The notes under the pieces were generated by a model, which was not told the origin of the DNA, did not search any database, and worked only from the letters and a program-made list of their open reading frames with translations. Source: Eimeria necatrix (Eukaryota; Apicomplexa; Conoidasida; Eucoccidiorida; Eimeriidae). Taken from it: a DNA stretch of 64,000 bases. The stretch spans positions 142,104 to 206,103 of the forward strand of contig NW_013651790.1 in the NCBI RefSeq assembly GCF_000499385.1, given 5' to 3'. The position numbers and the translations under genes are program-made. Below, in pieces: positions 20,828 through 33,312 of the stretch (positions are counted from its first letter, which is position 1; the number at the start of each line of letters is the position of its first letter).

Positions 20828-21592
20828 TCACTCGCCGCAACCGGCTGAAGTGCCCTGCAATAGGCGTCAGAAGGCCACTCTCGGGAAAGGAGAAGAAAAA
20901 CTGCAGCAAAGCAGCACAAGATGGGACTGCGGCTGAGTCTGCTGCAGCAGCAGGCGCTGCTGTTGCTGCTGCTGCTTGGCGTTTGCTGCTAGACTCAAGG
21001 TAGCTGTCTGCACTGTTGCTGCAGCGAGTAGCGCCTCTGCTGCTACTCTGCTGCTGCTGCTACGATTCTCAGCGCTGCCACACCAGCTGCTGCTGCTGCT
21101 GCTGCCTCGATTGCTGCTGCTGCTGCACTTGCCCTGCTGCTTGACGGACAGCTCTTGCGGGAGGACAAAGTCCGCAGCCACAGCGAGCCGTGAGGGCAGC
21201 ACCCCCCCCTCTGCTGCTGCTGCTGCTGCTGCACTTTTGCTGCTAGGCAGGCTTCCAAAGGGGCGGGCCAGGGGCCCCCGGGTGCGGGGGCCCCCAGGGC
21301 CCCGGGGGCCCCCCCTTGAGAGCGGCTGCAGGGGCCCCCAGACTGCGCAGCAAACCCTGTCGGGGCCCACCGCCGGTGTACGTACACCTTGCAGACACGG
21401 ACTATAGAAGCTGGAGGCTGCAGTCAAGGGGGGAGCTGCTGCTGCAGCTGCTGCTCGCGCTGCAGCAGGAGCTGCTGCAGCCTGAAAGCGCGTCCTCAGC
21501 CCGCTGCAGCGCGGCGGCGCAGCTGCTGCTGCTGCAGCAGCGCTGCTGACCCGCCGCGAGCCCTGGCTAAGAGCAGCCACAGTGGTCTGCAT
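16526..21592 (-). CDS. RAP-domain protein with helical repeats (putative organelle RNA-binding protein)
   Basis: Apicomplexan RAP proteins carry arrays of paired helices plus a C-terminal RAP domain and act on mitochondrial or apicoplast RNA. Well-supported 3' exons: 17342-17115 and 16909-16526 (stop TAA), both phase 0; another ends at 17521 with LQREVLGILLSVL, typical just before RAP. The last exon holds the RAP-like block: LRVETDGLGFVWVGG, then ALKALQWWGWAILLLPHTLW, then RAEALKRARERA. Upstream, 17834-20740 has repeated helices such as NPTDLAAVIAAAAELHVLLP, APLEDLALLLLGCLRLHRVP and PAAAADLVAAAAFLKLFLPN, split by CTG-rich introns and Ala/Gln runs. The start at 21592 gives MQTTVAALSQGSRRVSSAAA, an Arg/Ser/Ala-rich presequence-like end. 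Internal exon borders are not resolved, and the 5' part may include an intron starting in the palindrome at 21375-21388. Confidence 0.72.
17022..17109. repeat. 21-base higher-order telomere-like repeat
   Basis: Four units of two AAACCCT heptamers plus a TAGACCGT/TAGACCGC spacer, in the last intron of the RAP gene (16910-17114). The array touches the donor of the preceding exon. Confidence 0.93.
17890..20830. repeat. Cluster of CAG/CTG tracts in the RAP gene
   Basis: Main pure tracts are at 17897-17937, 18955-19020, 19320-19350, 20018-20062, 20478-20510, 20590-20650 and 20784-20825. Those read as CAG on the transcribed strand encode Gln, Ala or Ser; those read as CTG appear intronic. Confidence 0.85.
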
Positions 21593-23230
21593 GCAGAAGA
21601 AGACTCTCGGGCTAGGAAGACTGGGGCCCCCCCGTGCTGGGGCTTCCTGTGTAGGCCGCGAGGCCCCTTTTTGCCCCTTAGATACGCCTTAAAGGCCTAT
21701 AAATTGCTCAGGCTGTATATTTTATCCTTTAAAATGCCATTTGAGAGGAATTTCCCCGAACAACCGGGAGGGCTCGCCACAGGCTTGGGGGCCCCTGCGA
21801 GGCCTCAACAGGGGGCCTCAGTCGGCGGCGGGGGCCCCCACACGGCTAATGCTGGAGGGATATCCTGGGGTCTTTGGACAAATTTGAATTGCACTTGACA
21901 ATTAAAGAATAAAAATGTGTTCAGGGCTAATGAAGATGGTCAACGCGACTCCAGGGGCCCCCCGGGCGGCCACAAGGGCCCCCCAATGCTCCTAGCCAGG
22001 CTCTCTGGGGCCCCTAGTTAGGCGCTAGCTTTGTTCTGGTGACTTGAAGATGCCTCAGACATTTTAAATGTGGAATGTTTGTATATTTTAACCCACTAGA
22101 ATGAACACTTTAATGCTTTATTGCCTACTCAACTGTGTGTGCTGCTGCTAGTGCTGCTAACTGCACTGCGGGCAATTCCTGACCCCAGCATCACACTGGG
22201 GGCCCCCAAATGCTCTCTGGGTGTGGGGCTATTTGGGCCCCTGGGTGCTGCAGCAGCAACAAATGCAGCCACGGGGGCCCGCAGTTCATATATGCTTCAG
22301 CAGCCTCTGCTGCTGCTGCTCTGCAGAAGCTGCTGCTGTGCTGCAGAGGCTGCTGCTGCGCTGCTGCGGCCTGTGGGGCCCCACAATGCCCGCGTTTGGG
22401 GAGGCCCTGGGCTCTGCTGCTGTCTGCTGCTAGGCCTGCTGCTGGCTGGGGCGGCCCACAGCTCAAGGCCGAGCCCTCAATAGCTGCTGTTTAAGCAGCA
22501 GCGGGAGGCAGCAGCAAGGGCTGTGGCTGCTGCTGCAGCAGCAGCCACAGCAGCCAGTAGGCAGTCTAGTTGTCACTTAGTCACAGCTGCATGCAAAAAT
22601 TAAAAAAGAAACGGTGTGTAGAAGAGCACACAGAGTCACTGAGCGGACACGGGCAGCAGCAGCAAGCAGCAGCAGCAGTCCGCAGCAGCAATCCATAGCT
22701 AGCAACAGCCGCAAAAACAAGCAGCGCCAGCAGCAGCAGCAGCGAACAGCAGCAAGCAGCAGCAGGGAGGGGGTCTCAAAGAAGGACTCTAACGTGCGGA
22801 AAGAGAACTTTATATTCTGTCTTTCCGTAAAACCTGTGGGCGGGACTAGCCGCTAAAAATTGAAGGATACGGCGCCCAGCTAGCTAGCTGCTTCGCTAGC
22901 GGGCCGGGCCGCCTACCTCAGCCCTGCATGCCAGCTAGCTAGTAGCTAGCTGCATGGGGCTTTGTCCCTTGGCTAGCTAGCCAGGGTGAAGTGGCCAGTT
23001 ACTGGCCTAGTAGGCCGCAGACGGCATCGACTGTGTAGCTGAAAAGCTCCCTAGCTAGCCTCTAGGAAGCTGTCTGAGTAGCTAGCTGGGTAGCTAGCTA
23101 GCTAGCTGGCTAGCTAGCTGGATCGCTAGCTAGCAGGCTAGCTGGCTGACTCGCTAGCTGGCTGGCTAGCTAGCTAGCCGGCTAGCTAGCTAGCTAACTA
23201 GCTAGCTAGCCAAAACGGTCCCCCTTACGC
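21593..23230. other. Intergenic region between the RAP gene and VPS13
   Basis: No gene recognised. It contains scattered GGGGCCCC units (21780-22260), CAG/CTG tracts (22300-22560 and 22650-22770), an AT-rich stretch near 21890-22120, and a GCTAGC array at 22870-23215 that ends immediately before the VPS13 stop codon. Confidence 0.65.
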
Positions 23231-24081
23231 CTAGGGGAGGGGAAAGACGGTGGCGTCTGTCAGCCCCTGGCCTGGGGGGCTGTCCAGCAGCTGCGAGAGA
23301 ACATCAAATGCATGCAGCGCGGCCATCTCTGAGGGGAACTCAACCCATCTGGAGATGAAAGTTTGTTTCATAGGATCTGTCTCCCACGTTTTGCCTCGGC
23401 CCAGGAGCCACTTCCCCACGTTGCTCTGCCGAAGCACTTTCCACCGACCCTGCTGCGGCAGCAGCTGCTGCTGCTGCTCCTCCTGCTGCGGCTGCTGCTG
23501 AGGATCCGAGGACTCGCGCTGCAGCTGCTCCCCAGAGCCCTCTGGCTGCAGAGAGCTGCCGCGGCCCCCCAGGCGGGAGCCTTTGACAAGGGAAGTGAGG
23601 GTTTCTCTCATGCTGCTTTTTTGCTGCCCACTGGATTCGCTCTTCTTTGGCCAGTTGCTGTCTTTGATGCCTGAAGCTGCTGCTTTCCCTGCTGCTGCTG
23701 CTGCTGCTGGTGCTTGCTGGTCTGCTGAGGGGCCCCTGGATAATGGACCTCCAAAAGTGTTGGACAGGGAAGACGAAGACTCCGAGAATTCGTCTTCGAG
23801 GTCTTCCGTGGCCTCCTCGTCGGTGTAGCTGCTGCTGCTGCTGCTGCTGCTACTGGTGCTGCTACTGTAGCTGCTGCTGCCGGTGATGGAGCTGTTTGTA
23901 GCGGGGGTTTGCACCTGCATGCCGCCCTGAGCCCACATTCACAGCACCTTTTGAAAATGCAAGTCAGCAGTGGCAGGAGTAGCAGCAGCAGCAAGCAGCA
24001 ACCCCAAAGCAGCAATACCAGAACCAACAAGGACGCTGCAGCAAGAGCAGCTGAGCCTCGAGCAGCAACAGCAACAACGGA

Positions 24082-24112
<31 letters not shown>

Positions 24113-27100
24113 GGAGCACCAACAACGGCAGCAGCAGCAACTGCAACACCAGCAGCTGCAACAGCAGCACCAACAACAGCAACGCCAGCAGCAGCAACAG
24201 CAGCAGCAGCAGCAGCAGGCGCGCACGAGTTCAGCTCTTTGTCTGAGGCCCTCTCGGACGTTTCTGGCGAGGCCCTCGTCGGGGGGGGGCCTCCCGTCGG
24301 TCCTGAAGTGGAGGACGCTGAGGAAGAAAGCGACGGCTTTGGTGGGGTTGTTGTGATCTGCTGCGGAGGCCCTGACAACCTGCAGCTGGGCCACGTCGCC
24401 GCGGAAGCAGCTCCAGATGACATGTTTGCCTTCGAGCAGCCCCAGCTTGCGGAGCCCCACGGCCAGCCACAGCAGCGGGCGCCGCCGCCGCGGCTGCTGC
24501 TGCCCCCGGCCCAGCTGCTGCAGCCGCTGCTCCAGCCGCTGCAGCCGCTCCCCCCCGGGCGGGGGCGCCTTCCCCTCCCCCTCTTCCCGCTGCTTGTATA
24601 TGGGAATTGTGAACAGCAGCTGCGCCGGCGGCGCCCGCGCCCCCCGCCGCACGCAGCTCTGCGCCGCAGCCAGCGAAAAGCTGTAGCTTTCCGGCCGCCA
24701 GCAGCCAATGCAAAACACCCGCCGCGGACGCACCTGCACAGCCCCACAAAGCACACTTCCTTGAACTTCAGTGCAGCAGCAGCAGCAGCAGCCGGCGGAA
24801 ACAGCCAGCAGCAGCAGCAGCAGCCAGCGGCAGCAGCCACGGGGAGCAGGCAGCAGGAGCAGCAGCAGTAGCAGCTGCAGTAGCAGGAGGAGCAGCAGCA
24901 GGCAGCAGCAGGCAGCAGCAGCAGCGAGCAGCGGCGCCCGGTGCGAGGGAAGCAGCAGCAGCTCACTGATTCCAACATGGGCACTGCCTGTATTTGGTTG
25001 AGTGCGCCGACGCAAGAGGAGGAGAGCAGCAGCAGCAGCGAAGAGGGAACTCCAAAACAGAGGGAGCTGAGTCCCGAGGCAGCCCCAATGGCGAAGCCTT
25101 TGCCCCCCGCCAGCAGCCTGTCCTTTTTGCTGTTGAGGGAAGGCTGGGCCAAGTGGATTTGCGTGGCTTTGAAGGGTTTGCCGCAGAAGTTCGCCAGCGA
25201 CAGTGCGAAGGTAAATGCAAAGCCCTTGCCCCCAGAGCTGCAGCCGCAGCAGCACACAGCAGCAGCAGCAGCAGGAAATGTAGCCAGTGCCGCCAGCAGC
25301 AGCCCAGGGCAGCAGCACTGGCGAAGAAGAGACGGAGGAATGGGGGATTGAAAGAAGGCACTGGCTTCGTTTCTAGCTGCTTTTGGCTAGTCATGAGGCT
25401 TCTAGTTGCATGCAGTTGGCTTCTTTCTAATCCTCTTTGCCGCTATTCTCTCCAGCAAAAAGCCCATTTCAGCAGGAGGCACAGAGGCAAATGAGGCAGC
25501 CAAGGAGCACTGCAGGCGGCCAGGGCAAAAGGACTTGGTGAAAAAACGCAAAAGGCTACTTAAGCTGCAGCAAGGGCTGGAGAAGAAATGCGGGCGAGCG
25601 CCTGCTCTCTTTTTTGTTTCTAAGTCTGGTGGCTCTACAAGAACTAGCCCCCCAGGGAAAGTGCCAAATGACCCAGTCAGCTCCTCTAAAGAAAAAGTGC
25701 ATTTGACGCAAATAGAAGTTCAGCAGCCAGCAGCAGCAGGCAACAGCAGCAGGCAGCAGCAGCAGATAGCAGCAAGCCTTACACAAGCCCCTCTGCAATG
25801 CTCCCCGGCTGGTCCGTGAAGCCCCCTTGGCCCTGGGCAAAAGGCATTACGGAGTAGGAGTCCGAGTTGCGGGCCAAAGCCTCGAAGCACTGAAACCAAG
25901 ACCCAAAAAACCGGCCTGAAGAGTCCAAGAGGCCCCCCACAAAGCCCGTGCCGCACCGCGCGAGGCCCCGCCCGAAGGAGATAAACGCAAAGCCCGGAGT
26001 GCCCCACAGGGCCAGCCCCCGGCGCATTTCCTGAAGAAAACACACACAGCCCACACGCCAAACAGTAGGCGCACACAGGCGCGCATGCATGCATCAACGC
26101 ATGCTAGCACACTTGCATGCATGCATGCATGCATGCAAGTGTGCTAGCATGCATGGATAGCACACTTGCATGCATGCATGCATGCATCCGTGCATGAACG
26201 GCGTCTGCATCAATGCACTGGTCCTCACTGGCGTGGCTAGCTCAGCTAGCTCAGCTAGCTCAACTACCGCGTCTATCTCAGTTATCTCAGTTATCTCGTC
26301 TGTCAGGGCTATCTCGGCTAGCTCAGCTAGCCCAGCAAACTCAGCTATCTCGGCCGTCTCAACTAGCTCAGCTAGCGCAGCTAGCGCAGCTAGCTCAGCT
26401 AGCTCAGCTATCTAAGTTAGCTCAGCTACCTCAGCTGTCTTAGCTAGCTCAGCTATCTCATCCATGTTAGCTAACTCAGCCACCTCAGCTATTTTAGCTA
26501 GCTCAGCTATCTCAGCTATCTTAGTTAGCTGAGCTAGCTGAGCCACTTCAGCTAGCAGAGCTAGCTGAGCTAGCTGAGCTAGCTGAGCTAGCTGGGTCAA
26601 TTGAGGTGTGTGGGGTGCGACGGACGTAGAAGCAGCCCTGGGCTCCGGACTTCCAGTGTTTGCACATGATGACGGGGTTTCCGAAGAGGTCGACGGCGCC
26701 GAGGAGTTGGAAGATTTGTTTGATGGCCTGGCCGATGTAAGTTTGGAGAATGTCGGAGACGAGAACTACGAGGGGCCCGCAGAGGCTCTGGTGCACTTCG
26801 GGCGCGAAGACCAAGTTCGCGTCGCTTATGTAAGGGCTCGACTTCATTATGGCCAACACCCCGCGAATCAGCTCGCTGTGGGGCTGCTCTTCTTCTTCTG
26901 CGCCTTGCCGTTTGTTTCGAATGTTTATCACCAGAGCCACCCGGCCCACGTCTAGAGTTCCCAAGTACACTTTCCCTGCTCCGTCGCCGCTCCCGCGGAT
27001 CACCTCTGCCAGGGCGCCTTCCACAGGGCCTGCGCAGCACCGCAGCAGCACAGCAGCACAACAGCGCAGCACTGCAGCAGCAGCAGCACGCCTGCAGCTG

Positions 27101-30100
27101 CTCCCGATTCTCCTGCTGCTGCGCTCCGCGGTTCTCTAGGCCTGCGCGCCTAGGCTTTCCTGACCGCTCGAGACCCACGGCAGATTTGCTGGGCTAGCTG
27201 CTGCTGCCAGCCGCTGCAGCTGCTGCGCTGCTGCCTGCTGCAGCGCGAGAGCAAAGGGCTGGCAGCAGCAAGCTTAGTGAGTTTCTTACCGAGCATGGCC
27301 CTCCAGCTGGGGCTGCCTGCGTCGGTCTCGGAGGTTCGGATCTCCTTGACGCTTTGCTGCAGCAAGTCCAGGTCGGTGGTCCTCAGCAAATCGTCCACAA
27401 ACAGCAGCAGCGCGAAGGCCAGCTGAAAGTCAATGTTCACTGACATGGGCGCCAGCCGCAGCACGCACTGGGGTATTACTGTGAGGCCTCTCCCGTCCAC
27501 AGTGTTGCGCCTCTCCAGCACCAGCTGCGCCACTGCGTCTTCTTCATCCAGCAGCTTCAGCCCTTCGGCCTCTGCATGCAGCGCGCGGGCCTCTTCGGCT
27601 TCTTCCAGGGGCAGCTGCGACGCGGACCTGCGCCGCTCCAGCAGGGCCAGCGACGACCGCAAGGGGCCCCCCGGGGCCCCGGGGGCCCCCGGGGCCCCCG
27701 GCGCCGCCAGCCCACCCCCTTCCCCCTCCCGTTCTTCGTTATCCCCGGGGTCTCCGGGGGCCGTGAAGGGCACTGCCCCTCTCCGGCCCCCCATGCGGGG
27801 GGAAACGCGCCCCGGCGAGGGGGGCCTGGGGGTCCGGATCCCGGGGCCCGTGGGGCCCGGGGACCCCTGGGGGCCCTGGGCCCCCACGGGCAAGTCTTCT
27901 TTGCTGAGGTCTCTCTTGAGGGGGGCTGGGGGAGCTGAGGCCGTGGAAGCTGCACTGAGGTGCCGGGAGCTGTCTGCGGAGGCCTTTGGGGAGCTCGAGG
28001 AGGCCTCGTCGGGGCTAAAGCTAGCCCGCATGTCAGTGATGGGCCGCAGCATTGTTGGGTAGTAAGCCATGGGCGCGTGGTTGTCGATTTGCACCCAGCC
28101 TATGGACAGGCGCAGCTTTTCGCCTTCCTGGCTGGACTTGAAGGCCAGCTGCAGCAGCTGCAGCGAGCCGTAGAAGATCTCTGCGGGCTTGCTGTCGATC
28201 AGCGACAGCCCCGCCCCCACCACAAACAAGTTCACGCTCAAGTCTCTGCTGAATAGCGGGGGCCTTTCCACTTCCTCCTCATCGCTTTCCCCCGCCGCCT
28301 CCAGCTTCCCGCCTCGCCCGGGGGCCCCCGGGGGGCCCCCACGCCACGGCCGCCTGCGCTGAGGGGCCACCCCACGGGCCCTGGGGTCCATAGTGGGGTC
28401 AAACAGCCTCAGGCGCTCTTCACTGGCGCCGCCCCAGTAGCCGTCGGGCATAATCCAGGAGGGCCGGGGGCCCCCGCGGACCTCCGAAGCAGCCCTCAGG
28501 GGGGGCCCCCCGTTGCCCAAAAGGGAGCCCGAGTGGGCCTCCACTGCGGACTCCCCTGGTGGCGGGGCGGCTCTGCCATCTGCTGTCGAGGGTTTCCTCG
28601 AGGGCTGGTTGCTTCCTGGCGCTGCAGCAGCACCCCCTGCGCCAGCAGCAGCGCCAGCAGCCGCAGCAGCAGCAGCAGCTGCTGCTGCTGCTGCGGCTGT
28701 CGAGTCGGCGGACGGGTGCTTTTGCTGCCGCTGGAGGTCAAAGATGTCCGCCGCAGGCCAGGCAAGGTACTTCTCCAGCTGGTTTGCGCCAGTCTCCGCA
28801 AAACGCCAGGCATTCTCTGCACCCATGTTGAGAAGAGCCTCGGGCTTCTCCACCCAGGGCATTTGTTCCATTACGTGGCCCACGCCCCCCAGAAGGCCTC
28901 GAGACTGTCCCCTCTGGAGCTCCGGGGAGGCCCGGCTGGCCTCGAAAAAGACCAAGTAAGTGCTGCCCTTGACCACTGGTCTCCTCACGCAGACCACCAC
29001 CCGGTCCACTGGGGGCGGGGGGCCCCCCGGAAGGACTGGGCCGGAACTGCTTTGCAGCACGAGGCGAATGAGGCCCTGCTGTCCGTGGGAAGCCTTCAAA
29101 CTGATGCTTTCTGCATATTCGCGTCTGATGCGCCGCAGAGTGGCCCCGTCCACCCTGAGGGCCATGTCCTCAGCAGCAGCAGCAGCAGCAGCAGCAAGCG
29201 AGGGGTGCACGGGGCCCCGCCCGCCGTGGAAACTTTGCAGCGACCCCGCGGGGGCCATCCCGAAGGCGTGCGGGCCAGCCCCGCTCCCCGCCGGTGGGCC
29301 CCCCATCGTAACTATGGAGTTGAAGGCCCTTGCTGTGCTGCCTTGTCTGCTGCTGCTGCGCAGCCGGGAGTGCAGGTGAGAAAGCCGGCCAGAGAGGCGG
29401 TGGCCAGCAGGGGGGGCTGCAGACATTCTCCAGACTTCAAGCTTCTTCTCCTTTGTGGGGTCATAGAACGCAAAAGGCAAGCCGTACCTGCAAAAGCAAC
29501 AGCAAAATAGCAGCAGCAGCCCCCTATTCCCACGCTTCCCCCTATTCCCACGCTTCCCTGCTGTCTGCTGCATCCCCATGCCTCTGAGGCCGCTCCACCA
29601 CTCCCCCACCCCTGCTGCTGCTGCTGCTGCTGCAGCGCAGCGCTTGCTTGCTGCAGCGCGGGCCCAGCCTGACCTGCCCAGAAACTCGTAGCTTTTCTTC
29701 AAGTGCTGGCGGGGCACTGGAAGCACAACTTCGGAGGCGGGGACTCCGTGCTGTCCGACGAAGAGGGGAAAGGAAGTTTTGTTGATTAAGACGAAGTCCG
29801 GGATGGGGGGCTCTCGGAGGCGGACGAACTTGGCCCCAGAATAGAGGCAAACCTCCACTTCCGTGAGGCAGAAGGCGCTGCTGCTGCTGCTGCTGCTGCT
29901 GCTGCCCGAACGCCCCAGGGGCCTCCCTGCAGGCCCTGCAGCAGCTCCCCCCACCACCTCGGGCCCCTTCACCTCCTGCGGGTGCCTCACCTGCACCAGC
30001 CGCGCGCTGTCAATGTCCACGGGCCCTGACCAAGTGAGCCCCACTGTGGATTCCCCCGGGGCCTCTTCTTCAGAAAGCTGCCACGTGTTGCCGAGGCCCC

Positions 30101-30426
30101 TCGAGAGTCTCTGGTTGTTTTCTTGCTGCGCTGCTGTTTCTGCGGAGACAGGCAAATTCTCTCCCCCTTCTCGCTCCCCGCTCTGCATTTGCAGCGAGAC
30201 TTTGCGGCTCCCCGTGTACGCCGTCGGCGACCCCGCCACCGAGAAAACTTCCGACTGCTTTCGCTGCAGCAGCTGCTGCTGCTGTTGCTGCAGCAGCTGC
30301 TGCTGTTGCTGGATTCCAGAGCCTGCGGCCGACGGGAAGCTCGTAGGCCTGTTGTGCGGCTCCGGCAGCCCTCGGGGGCTCCTGCGGGAGGTCTCGGACG
30401 GCTCACTGAGCCCTTTGCTGTGTTTG

Positions 30427-30459
<33 letters not shown>

Positions 30460-33190
30460 GGCGTCCTGCTGCTGGCGGCGGGGTCTGCGGCGTCGGGCTG
30501 GGAGCTGTCCCAAGAGACAATGACCTTGGCCTGTCTCCGGACAAGTCCCTTCTGGGGAAGAGCCGTGATGAGAATGGACACGGGGCGTTTGCCCTGGGGG
30601 TGGAACTCCATAAGAGTCCCGGGCTCGAGCAAGTGGCAGCGGGAGTCCGGCCCGCCGGGGGCCTCGCAGACCCAAAGACACCTTTGAGTTTCGTTGACTA
30701 AGACGTAGGCTGGCAGCAGCTCCACCACAGTGGTGCGGGAGAAGGGCGCAGGGGCAATGCCCATGGAGACGGAGTAGTGCAGCACGGGGTTCGTCTCCGT
30801 GCGCTCGAGCTGGATTTGGTAAGCCCCCATGTCACTCAGCAAGAACTCGGGGGACCAGGCCGCGGAGTCGCTGCGCGCAGCAAGAGCTGCATGCAGGCAG
30901 CGCCGCAGGCGCGTCTGTTCTTCTTTGCTGTAGAGTTCGAAGTCCCGCACAAGTGCGAACTGCGAGGCCGGCAGCCCCACGGCCAGCCGCGAGGCCCCGA
31001 AGTCGTGCGAGAGCACAACGCGCTGAAACGGCGGCAAAGACTGCAGGCTTCCGTTCCCGTGCCTCCGCAGCAGCAGCACGTAGCCCGTCCGGTTCACCAC
31101 CTGCAGCAGCAAAGCCAAGCAGCAGCACATCCCATGCAGGCTCCCGCGGGGCCGCAGCAGCAAAGGCCTCTCAGTGCAGAGCTCGCAGCTGTGGGGCTGC
31201 ATGCAGCAGCGCGCGCAGCCGGCCCCCAGGCCACGGGGGGCTTGCTGGAGAGCCCAGAAGCTAGCCAGCAGCAGCAAAGGGCATGCAGAATGGCCCGCTC
31301 ACCCAGAAGTCCGCAAAGACTGTGAGAGTCCTGACGAAAGTGCCGTGGAAGAGGCGCTGGGCAGTGGCGGAACTGGTGGTTTTGCTGCCGCCATTGTGGT
31401 CTGTGGTCTCAGCCCACAGCAGCAGCGCCGCGGGCTCGTGCAGCGCCTCCTGCTCCACTGTCTTCACGGCCTCCCACTCGTTCAGCCCGCTGCCCCTGAG
31501 GCCCCCCGACTCTTTGTCTCCCGTTCCTTCTTCTGCAGAGTCCGTCGCTGTGCCTTCGCTCAGCTGCCGCGACGGCCGCTGCTCCAGGCTGCCCTTCACC
31601 ACCCCCGAGAAGGCCCCGCTCCGCGTCGAGCTGTCTTCGCTGCAGTTCTGCATCACCACCCGCTGCACTGAGGTCTGCGCGCAGCAGCAGCAGCAGCAGC
31701 AACACCTGCAACTGCAGCAGCAGCAGCAGCAGCCTGCCCCAAGCAAGGGCCTTCTGGCGTTCCTTGCTGCAAAGTCTACGCATGCCTAGCTTGCTGCAGT
31801 GGGCCATCCGTGCCACAGAAACTGGCAAGAAGTAACGTAGCGGCGCAGAAAGAAATTAAAATTTGCAGCCTAAGAGGACACCAGGGGGCTGCTAGAGAAG
31901 CAAAGATACAAAAGCTGTGCAGAGGCTGGCCGGCCAGCCTGGGCTGGTCAGCCTCAAAGAATCAAAGAAGCTGGGAGAAACAATTTAAAAGGAATAATGA
32001 AAGGCAAAAGAAGCAAAAGTGGCAAAAGCAGAAAATCTTCTGTTACCCCAGCGTTGTAGAAGTCAACTTCCACAGGCTTCGAAACTCTCGCCCCAAAGTA
32101 AACTGTAATGTGGGCAGGATCTGCAGGCAGCGAGACTTCCTCTCCAGCTTCTATCTGCATTTCAGTGGGTGGCTGGGGGATGAACGAGTCGAGCGTCACC
32201 ACCTGCTGCTGCTGCTGCTGCTGCTGCTGCAGTATGTTGCTGCAGTCGCGGGCGGAGAAGCGCAAGGTGATGGGCCGCGGCAGCCGATTGCAAACACAAA
32301 GACAATGCTCTAAGACCACCTCGAAGAAAAGTCCCTCCACGTTGGATCGAGCTGAAAAGCAAAAAACGTGAATTAAAAATGAAGGCAGGGGCTAAAGGAA
32401 AGCCAACAGTGCAGTCCCCCGCAGCAGCCAGAAAAGAAGTCATGACAAATCCCACAAAATAAATATACACTTAGTTCATGAGATACAAAGGCAGCAGCAG
32501 GCAGCTGACGCGACTTCGCTGCAGCGCCAGCAACCGCAGCGGTTCGGGAAGGAACATAAGAGCAGCAGCAGCAGACACAACGGCTAGCGTAGAGCAACAG
32601 CAGCAGCAGCCGCGGCAGACGCAAAGGCGGGCGTAGACCCAGCAGCAGAAACAGCAGCAGTCACAGGCGAAACGGCCGGAGTAGACCCAGCTGCAGCTGC
32701 AGCAGCAGCAGCAGCAGCAGCAGCGTACCCACGCCTTGGGAGCGCAGGGCGACGCCGACGACTGAGGCGGAAAGGGCCACACCATCGCCGATGTGGATTT
32801 GTTTGGGGGGCAGCGCAGATCTTTTGTTTCTGTACTTGGCCAGCATTGCGCCAGTCATGGCCCTTTGGGACTTCTCCTGAAACGCAGCAGCAAAAGAAAC
32901 GCGGCCGTAAGTTTAGAGGCCCCGCCACAGCCAATGACCGCGCGGCCCGGCCACCAAGCGCTCGCCAGGAGCAGCAGCAGCAGCAGCAGCAGCGAGGCAA
33001 GCTCAAGCAGCGGCCGCAAAGACAGCGGGAACGGCAGACCCGGATAAGGGAAGCCAGCTGCTAAAGCAGCAGCAACAAACCGAACGAAAAGATACAGCAA
33101 AGTCAGCACGACGAGGATAAAGCAGTGGACAAACAGCAGCAGCAGCGGTAACAACAACAACGGCAGCAGGAGCAGCAGCAACAACAACAG

Positions 33191-33222
<32 letters not shown>

Positions 33223-33275
33223 ACAACAGCAGGAGCAGCATCAGGAGGAGCAGCAACAACAGCAGCACCAGCAAT

Positions 33276-33312
<37 letters not shown>

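Noticed and set aside
24000..24230. Possible CRISPR-like array of CAG/CAA units
   Set aside because: No spacer-repeat alternation; an imperfect triplet tract in a eukaryotic intron.
23909..24871. Long plus-strand frame antisense to the VPS13 3' exons
   Set aside because: Shadow of minus-strand exons; conserved VPS13 residues are on the minus strand.
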